This document shows positions 6,080-9,684 of a stretch of 9,684 nucleotides of DNA, one piece after another. The DNA comes from Oscillospiraceae bacterium (GTDB lineage: Bacteria; Bacillota_A; Clostridia; Oscillospirales; Oscillospiraceae): NCBI GenBank assembly GCA_015068175.1, contig SVLA01000076.1:1-9684 (forward strand), in the 5' to 3' direction. The notes beneath the pieces were generated by a model that saw only the letters and a program-made list of their open reading frames with translations, ran no database searches and was not told the DNA's origin. The translations under genes and the position numbers were made by a program. Numbering within the stretch: position 1 is the first letter of the stretch; each line of letters starts with the position of its first letter.

Positions 6080-7381
6080 CTACACATCCTCCGGGATTTC
6101 TACCTGAAATTCATCGGGGATAGGTTTGGTGATGCCGGTGCGGCGGGCCTTGTCCAGGCCGCCGGCCATATGCTGGCCCGGTTTGTCTGCAAATTTGCCC
6201 CGGCGGAGGATATCCTCCCCAAATTTGTCCCGGAGGGCATCCACGGTCTCATCCAGCTTCAGTTTCCGTTCGTATTGGGCCGGAGTCATGCCGGAAAACA
6301 GATCATACTGCTGATAGGGCTGGCCGCTGAGACGGGTCATCTGGACACCGAGCTGCCGCAGCGCCGTAACCCCATCCCAGGCTTCGTCAAAGACACGGCA
6401 GGCCGCCTCGAAGATCTCGGAGGTGATATTGGTGGCGCCGGGCAGCATGGCCTGGTGGGAAAAGTGGGCAAAGGCATCGGTCCGCAGATGGACGCTGATG
6501 CAGCTGCCGCATTTGCCGTCTTTCCGCATCCGGCTGGCCACGGTCTCACAAAGGCTCAGCAACACCTGGTGGGCCTGCTCATGGGTCACCACATCCCGGG
6601 GCGTGGTGACCGAATTGCCGTAACCTTTGGCTTCCGCCGGTTCCGGGGTCACCGCTTCGGCATTGCGGCCGTTGGCGAAGTGCCAAATGGTCTCCCCATG
6701 CTTGCCCAACCGCCGCTTCAGCAGGGCCGGTTCCGCCTTGGCCAGATCGCCGATGGTACAGATGCCCAGCAGTTTCAGTTTTTGCTCCGTGGCGCCCCCC
6801 ACCAGGAACAGGTCCCGAACCGGCAGGGGCCAAAATTTTTCCGCCATCTCCCAGGGGAAGAGGGTGTGGATCTTGTTGGGTTTTTCGAAATCCCCGGCCA
6901 TTTTTGCCAGCAGTTTATTGGAGGAAATGCCGATGTTCACGGTGAATCCCAGTTCCTCGTTGATCCGCTGACGCATTTTTTCCGCCGCCAGACGGGGCGG
7001 TCCCCAAAGACGTTCCGTGCCGGTCATATCCACCCAGGCTTCGTCGATGGAATACTGCTGCACGCAGGGGCTGAATTCCTTCAAAATGGCCACAAAATGG
7101 CGGCTGCACTCCACATACAGCGGATAATCCGGCTGGAGGATCCGCAGGTCCGGGCATTTTTCCAGGGCCATAAACAAGGGTTCGCCGGTTTGGATGCCGT
7201 ATTTCTTGGCCGGGCCGGATTTGGCCAGGATGATGCTGTGGCGGGATTCCTTGTCCCCGGCCACCACCGAAGGCACATCCCGCAGGTCCTCCGTCTCCCC
7301 CAAAACCTTGACCCGATAGGCAGCCGACCAGCTCAGAAAAGCGGAGTTGGCATCGACATGAAAAACGATCCGTTCAGCCAT
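6080..7381 (-). CDS. dinB: Y-family DNA polymerase (DNA polymerase IV, DinB/UvrX type)
   Basis: This is an error-prone translesion polymerase that copies past damaged bases, acting on DNA with the sliding clamp. The 433-residue product starts with MAERIVFHVDANSAF, giving a metal-binding Asp (D10) and a likely steric-gate Phe (F15). The second catalytic motif, YSIDEAWVD, has D113 and E114. NKLLAKMAGDFEKPNK (155-170) is a typical palm segment. A helix-hairpin-helix-like stretch around residues 192-215 and a little-finger domain follow. A clamp-binding-like motif, QYDLF (358-362), precedes a 71-residue tail, an arrangement closer to UvrX/UmuC-type relatives than to short E. coli Pol IV. The start is ATG at 7379-7381, overlapping the stop of the small upstream gene (TGATG) and preceded by AGGAGG (7390-7395). 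An SOS-type promoter precedes the unit. Confidence 0.94.
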   Translation of the reverse strand: MAERIVFHVDANSAFLSWSAAYRVKVLGETEDLRDVPSVVAGDKESRHSIILAKSGPAKKYGIQTGEPLFMALEKCPDLRILQPDYPLYVECSRHFVAILKEFSPCVQQYSIDEAWVDMTGTERLWGPPRLAAEKMRQRINEELGFTVNIGISSNKLLAKMAGDFEKPNKIHTLFPWEMAEKFWPLPVRDLFLVGGATEQKLKLLGICTIGDLAKAEPALLKRRLGKHGETIWHFANGRNAEAVTPEPAEAKGYGNSVTTPRDVVTHEQAHQVLLSLCETVASRMRKDGKCGSCISVHLRTDAFAHFSHQAMLPGATNITSEIFEAACRVFDEAWDGVTALRQLGVQMTRLSGQPYQQYDLFSGMTPAQYERKLKLDETVDALRDKFGEDILRRGKFADKPGQHMAGGLDKARRTGITKPIPDEFQVEIPEDV

Positions 7382-7647
7382 CAGTAGATCCTCCTGTACA
7401 GACACCAGCTATGGGTGCGGATGGTATATTTCAACTCAAACAGCCACTCTTTCCCCTCTACAGTGGCCCGGCACAGAAAGATCTGCGCCTCAATACCCAC
7501 AAATTGCACCGGCTTCATGCTGATAATCTCTTCAATATCCACCCGCAGAAGCTGATGCTGTTCGTCTTCCATCCGCAAACGCAGGGGGCGGATGTCCCCG
7601 CAGGCGCTGCACACGGAGATCACATCCACCGGCTGATTGCGCACCAT
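7381..7647 (-). CDS. Small uncharacterised protein coupled to dinB (88 aa)
   Basis: I do not recognise a named family. The 88-residue product begins MVRNQPVDVISVCSACGD at an ATG (7645-7647) with a strong GGGGGTG ribosome binding site six bases upstream. An upstream alternative start would add 15 residues but lacks comparable support. The protein is soluble-looking, with a CSAC pair (C13, C16), alternating beta-like strands (PLRLRMEDEQHQLLRVDIEEII, quoted here only as residues 21-42 in outline), and a basic aromatic end (WCLYRRIY). Its stop overlaps the dinB start as TGATG, so the two are almost certainly co-translated under the SOS-like promoter. YolD-like small proteins accompany Y-family polymerases in Bacillus; a similar partner role is a guess from position and loose strand pattern, not from a recognised motif. 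Confidence 0.8.
   Translation of the reverse strand: MVRNQPVDVISVCSACGDIRPLRLRMEDEQHQLLRVDIEEIISMKPVQFVGIEAQIFLCRATVEGKEWLFELKYTIRTHSWCLYRRIY
7390..7395 (-). promoter_or_regulatory. dinB ribosome binding site
   Basis: AGGAGG on the minus strand lies 8 nt before the dinB ATG (7379-7381), inside the 3' end of the small upstream gene. It fixes the dinB start at MAERIV rather than an upstream in-frame codon. Confidence 0.85.
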
Positions 7648-7680
7648 GAAGGACACCCCCTTTTGTTTTTGTTCGCATTT

Positions 7681-7709
7681 ATTATAGCACATTCGTTCGC
7701 AATTAGCAA
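7681..7709 (-). promoter_or_regulatory. Predicted promoter of the small gene-dinB unit
   Basis: On the minus strand, -35 TTGCTA (7704-7709), a 17-nt spacer and a consensus -10 TATAAT (7681-7686) preceded by TGC give a strong extended -10 promoter. Transcription should start near 7674, about 27 nt before the small gene's ATG. Confidence 0.8.
7686..7699 (-). promoter_or_regulatory. Candidate LexA (SOS) box
   Basis: The minus strand reads CGAACGAATGTGCT. Compared with the Bacillus-type LexA consensus CGAACRNRYGTTYC it matches 12 of 14 positions, including the first eleven without a break. It lies in the spacer between the -35 and -10 of the dinB promoter, where LexA would block RNA polymerase. 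A translesion polymerase gene is a classical SOS target. A second half-site, GCGAACAAAA, lies just downstream of the -10. Binding is inferred. Confidence 0.65.
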
Positions 7710-7722
7710 GAGGAATTTATGG

Positions 7723-7751
7723 TTGCCAGGGACGGGAAAATTTGCTATAAT
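7723..7751 (+). promoter_or_regulatory. Predicted promoter of the HAD hydrolase gene
   Basis: TTGCCA (7723-7728), a 17-nt spacer and TATAAT (7746-7751) preceded by TGC form a strong extended -10 promoter. It is back-to-back with the dinB promoter, with only 13 bp between the two -35 boxes. Transcription would start near 7758, leaving about 53 nt of leader. Confidence 0.8.
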
Positions 7752-7795
7752 CGGTCAAAAGGATGGGCCGCACCACTTCCCTGCCGGCCCTCACC

Positions 7796-7802
7796 AAAGG
7801 AG
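7796..7802 (+). promoter_or_regulatory. Ribosome binding site deciding the HAD start
   Basis: AAAGGAG lies only 2 nt before the ATG at 7805 but 8 nt before the ATG at 7811. The spacing selects the second ATG (MLRFPCLVLD) as the likely start. Confidence 0.65.
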
Positions 7803-7810
7803 CAATGCAT

Positions 7811-8476
7811 ATGTTACGGTTTCCCTGCCTGGTCCTGGACCATGACGATACCGTGGTCCAAAGTGAAGCCACCGTCAATTACCCCTGCTTCTGCCGTTTT
7901 CTGGAGCAATACCGGCCCGGCATGACCATCACCCTGGAGGAATATGTGGCCGGATGCAGCAAGAAACCCTTTGTGGAAATGTGCCGGGAGCGGTTTGGAT
8001 TTACCGACGGAGAACTCCATGAAGAATACCTGTTCTGGAAGGAATATGCCAGGAATCACATTCCCGAAGCATTCGATGGCATCCGGCAGTTGCTGGCGCG
8101 GTATCGGGCCGCCGGCGGTCTGATCTGCGTGTCGTCCATGTCCGCCAGCGAAAACATCCTGCGGGATTACCGCACACGTCTGGGGTTGGAACCGGACCGG
8201 ATCTTCGGCTGGGATCTGCCGGAGGAACTGCGGAAACCCGACCCCTACGCTATTCATGAGATCTGCCGGCTCTATGACCTGGAACCCCAGCAACTGCTGA
8301 TGGTGGACGATATGAAATTCGCCGTATCCATGGCCCGGGCGGGCGGGTGCCCCATTGCCTTTGCCGGCTGGGGCAGAATAGATTTCCCGGAGATCTGCCG
8401 GGAAATGGAAGCATTGTGCGACTATCGCTTTGATACCCCGGCGGAATTGGAAGAATTTTTGCTGACTGAGGTATAA
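7811..8476 (+). CDS. HAD superfamily hydrolase (subfamily IA-like)
   Basis: This is a 221-residue haloacid-dehalogenase-fold enzyme, most likely a cytosolic phosphatase; the substrate is not evident. All four HAD motifs are present. Motif I is LDHDDT, with nucleophile D10 and acid/base D12. Motif II is VSSMS (around S108/S109). Motif III is the lysine in RKPDP (K142). Motif IV is MVDDMKFAV, with D166 and D167. The segment between motifs I and II (about 18-90) is the helical cap expected for subfamily I, as in phosphoglycolate-phosphatase-like enzymes. It has its own promoter and is separated from smpB by 94 nt, in which a second promoter-like sequence occurs. I saw no convincing terminator after it, so read-through into smpB is possible. 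An ATG at 7805 is an alternative start, adding two residues. Confidence 0.9.
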   Translation: MLRFPCLVLDHDDTVVQSEATVNYPCFCRFLEQYRPGMTITLEEYVAGCSKKPFVEMCRERFGFTDGELHEEYLFWKEYARNHIPEAFDGIRQLLARYRAAGGLICVSSMSASENILRDYRTRLGLEPDRIFGWDLPEELRKPDPYAIHEICRLYDLEPQQLLMVDDMKFAVSMARAGGCPIAFAGWGRIDFPEICREMEALCDYRFDTPAELEEFLLTEV

Positions 8477-8524
8477 TTCCTGCGAAAAATCGACGGGATG
8501 TGCGTTTTAGTTACTTGACAGACG

Positions 8525-8533
8525 TGTTATAAT
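8525..8533 (+). promoter_or_regulatory. Predicted extended -10 promoter of smpB
   Basis: TGT directly followed by a consensus TATAAT (8528-8533) gives an extended -10 about 38 nt before the smpB start. The expected -35 position (around 8505-8510, TTTTAG) is weak; the good TTGACA at 8515-8520 is only 7 nt away and cannot serve this -10. Transcription would start near 8540. The 94-nt gap after the HAD gene holds nothing else recognisable. Confidence 0.55.
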
Positions 8534-8556
8534 GACATGGAAGCATTTTTAAGGAC

Positions 8557-8565
8557 AAGGAGGTG
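8557..8565 (+). promoter_or_regulatory. smpB ribosome binding site supporting a TTG start
   Basis: AAGGAGGTG, nearly a full anti-Shine-Dalgarno match, ends 5 nt before TTG at 8571. It supports TTG as the initiator; the family N-terminus (short lead-in, then IKVIATNREARHEY) begins right after it. Confidence 0.85.
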
Positions 8566-8570
8566 CGCCA

Positions 8571-9032
8571 TTGGATAAAGCATCGATCAAAGTGATCGCC
8601 ACCAACCGGGAGGCCCGGCATGAATATTTCATCGAAGAAGAATACGAAGCCGGTATCGAGCTGGTGGGCACGGAAGTCAAATCCGTCCGGGCGGGCAACC
8701 TGAACCTGAAGGATGCCTGGTGCGGCATCAAAAATGGCGAACTCATCGTCAATCAGATGCACATCTCTCCCTATGACCACGGAAACCGCTTCAATGTGGA
8801 TCCCCGCAGACCCCGCCGGCTGCTGATGCATCGCCGGGAGATCATGCGGCTGTACGGCAAGGTCAAGCAGGACGGCTATTCCCTGATCCCTCTGTCCGTG
8901 TATCTCAAAGGCAGCCGGGTAAAGGTGAAGATCGGCCTGTGTAAGGGCAAAAAACTTTATGACAAACGAGAAGCCGCGGCTGTGGCCGACGCCAAGCGTC
9001 AGATCCAGCGGGCGATGAAAGAGAGGTACTGA
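8571..9032 (+). CDS. smpB: SsrA-binding protein SmpB
   Basis: SmpB is the protein partner of tmRNA. It binds the tRNA-like domain, delivers it to stalled ribosomes and enables tagging of the unfinished protein for degradation. The 153-residue product has the usual length. The OB-fold body carries GIELVGTEVKSVR (28-40) and the RNA-contacting segment GKKLYDKRE (126-134). The C-terminal tail DAKRQIQRAMKERY (140-153) is the basic helix that enters the empty mRNA channel. The initiator is TTG with a very strong ribosome binding site. The next gene, a prolyl isomerase, starts 2 nt after the stop, and ssrA itself begins less than 600 bp downstream. This is a close pairing of the two trans-translation components. 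Confidence 0.97.
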   Translation: MDKASIKVIATNREARHEYFIEEEYEAGIELVGTEVKSVRAGNLNLKDAWCGIKNGELIVNQMHISPYDHGNRFNVDPRRPRRLLMHRREIMRLYGKVKQDGYSLIPLSVYLKGSRVKVKIGLCKGKKLYDKREAAAVADAKRQIQRAMKERY

Positions 9033-9034
9033 TT

Positions 9035-9574
9035 ATGGCAAATCCTACGTTTAAGATCACCATGGCCAACGGCGGCGTCATCGAAGGCGAGCTGTATCCC
9101 GACAAGGCCCCCCAGAGCGTGTATAACTTCATTGATCTGGCCAATCATAACTACTATGACGGTCTGATCTTCCACCGGGTCATCTCCGGTTTCATGATCC
9201 AGGGCGGCTGCCCCGACGGCACCGGCATGGGCGGTCCCGGCTACTGCATCAAGGGCGAGTTTATCTTCAACGGCGTGAAGAACGACCTGAAGCACAAGCG
9301 CGGCGTGCTGAGCATGGCCCGCTCCTCTTCCCCCAATTCCGCCGGTTCCCAGTTCTTCATCATGCACCAGGATGCGCGGCACCTGGATGGCCAGTATGCC
9401 GCCTTCGGCAAGGTCACTTCCGGCATGGAAGTGGTGGACGCCATCGCGGCCACCAAGACCGGTCCCCAGGATCGGCCCATCAGCGAGCAGAAGATCGCTT
9501 CCATTACCGTGGACACCCACGGCCAGACCTATCCGGAACCCAAAAAACTGCCGGATCCTTACGGGAGATTCTAA
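9035..9574 (+). CDS. Cyclophilin-type peptidyl-prolyl cis-trans isomerase
   Basis: The enzyme catalyses cis-trans isomerisation of Xaa-Pro bonds and assists protein folding. The 179-residue product is a single cyclophilin domain with no signal peptide, so it is cytosolic (PpiB-like). Key active-site residues are visible: FHRVI with catalytic R48, GFMIQGG with Q56, the GTGMGGPGY loop (62-70) and SQFFI (105-109). The position of the human cyclophilin A Trp121 is His116 here (HLDGQYAAFGKV), as bacterial members often lack that Trp, so weak cyclosporin binding would be expected. The start ATG (9035) lies 2 nt after the smpB stop, with GAGAGG inside the end of smpB. The gene ends with tandem stops, TAATAA. 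The positional link with smpB may reflect only shared transcription. Confidence 0.95.
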   Translation: MANPTFKITMANGGVIEGELYPDKAPQSVYNFIDLANHNYYDGLIFHRVISGFMIQGGCPDGTGMGGPGYCIKGEFIFNGVKNDLKHKRGVLSMARSSSPNSAGSQFFIMHQDARHLDGQYAAFGKVTSGMEVVDAIAATKTGPQDRPISEQKIASITVDTHGQTYPEPKKLPDPYGRF

Positions 9575-9580
9575 TAACAA

Positions 9581-9603
9581 GGTGGGATGCCAGCCATCCC
9601 ACC
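9581..9603 (+). repeat. Hairpin between the isomerase gene and ssrA
   Basis: GGTGGGATG (9581-9589), a 5-nt loop and CATCCCACC (9595-9603) form a perfect 9-bp GC-rich stem. No T-run follows (GCCTCATACG), so it is not a standard intrinsic terminator. It ends 9 nt before the mature tmRNA 5' end and could act in pre-tmRNA processing or mRNA 3'-end protection. Confidence 0.65.
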
Positions 9604-9612
9604 GCCTCATAC

Positions 9613-9684
9613 GGGGCCGTACTGGTTTCGACGGGGGTAGTGAGGCTGGAATAGCGGGCCGTGGCGCCTGACCACGATAAAACG
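9613..9684 (+). ncRNA. ssrA: tmRNA (ssrA), 5' portion, cut by window end
   Basis: The stretch beginning GGGGCCGTACTGGTTTCGAC matches the hallmark 5' end of bacterial tmRNA: a G-rich acceptor strand followed by the near-universal GGnTTCGACnGGG of the reduced D-arm. The following bases (GTAGTGAGGCTGG...) would form the start of the long P2 helix. About 72 nt are present of an RNA usually near 350 nt; the tag-peptide frame, pseudoknots and 3' CCA end lie beyond the window. The mature 5' end is set at 9613 by analogy and would be made by RNase P. No clear promoter lies in the 38 nt between the isomerase stop and this start, so it may be transcribed with smpB and the isomerase gene. Confidence 0.93.

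Noticed and set aside
8515..8533. TTGACA plus TATAAT before smpB as a textbook promoter
   Set aside because: The two boxes are only 7 nt apart, far from the needed 16-18, so only the extended -10 was used.
9581..9603. The hairpin after the isomerase gene as an intrinsic terminator
   Set aside because: The stem is strong but no T-run follows, and the tmRNA starts 9 nt later; kept only as a hairpin.

Overview
The window looks like ordinary chromosomal core sequence from a GC-rich Bacillota, most likely a gut-type Clostridia (Oscillospirales-like). The evidence is the gene order dxs-tlyA-nadK-argR-recN, strong AGGAGG-type ribosome binding sites, TTG/GTG starts, and a 'GTCATCCCGA...GGGATCTT' interspersed repeat of a kind I recall from such genomes. 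The taxonomic call is an inference; there is no rRNA or complete marker to fix it.

Layout. Positions 1-5343 (minus strand) hold one tight operon read right to left. It starts at a clear promoter (5315-5343) and encodes dxs (isoprenoid precursor synthesis), tlyA (rRNA 2'-O-methyltransferase), nadK (NAD kinase), argR (arginine repressor) and recN (DNA repair ATPase, cut off by the window's left edge). Junctions are -11, +4, +8 and +16 nt, so translational coupling is likely. Next, on the same strand, is a stand-alone Nudix hydrolase (5387-5857). Upstream of it lies a roughly 190-bp MITE-like element (5880-6069) with exact 14-bp terminal inverted repeats and an inner hairpin that ends in a T-run on the minus strand. 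Beyond that is a two-gene unit: an unrecognised 88-aa protein followed by, and overlapping, a Y-family DNA polymerase (dinB). Its promoter contains a good match to the Gram-positive LexA/SOS box.

On the plus strand, reading divergently from the dinB unit, are a HAD-family hydrolase (7811-8476), smpB (8571-9032), a cytosolic cyclophilin-type prolyl isomerase (9035-9574) and the first 72 nt of ssrA (tmRNA, 9613 to the window end). SmpB and tmRNA are the two partners of trans-translation, so both parts of that ribosome-rescue system are encoded here, with the isomerase gene between them.

I found no CRISPR array, defence island, phage or integrase gene, or clearly novel multigene system. The points most worth a second look are the MITE and its terminator-like hairpin, the LexA-type box controlling dinB and its uncharacterised small partner, the apparent lack of a separate promoter before ssrA, and the palindromes at the dxs leader and at the tlyA ribosome binding site.
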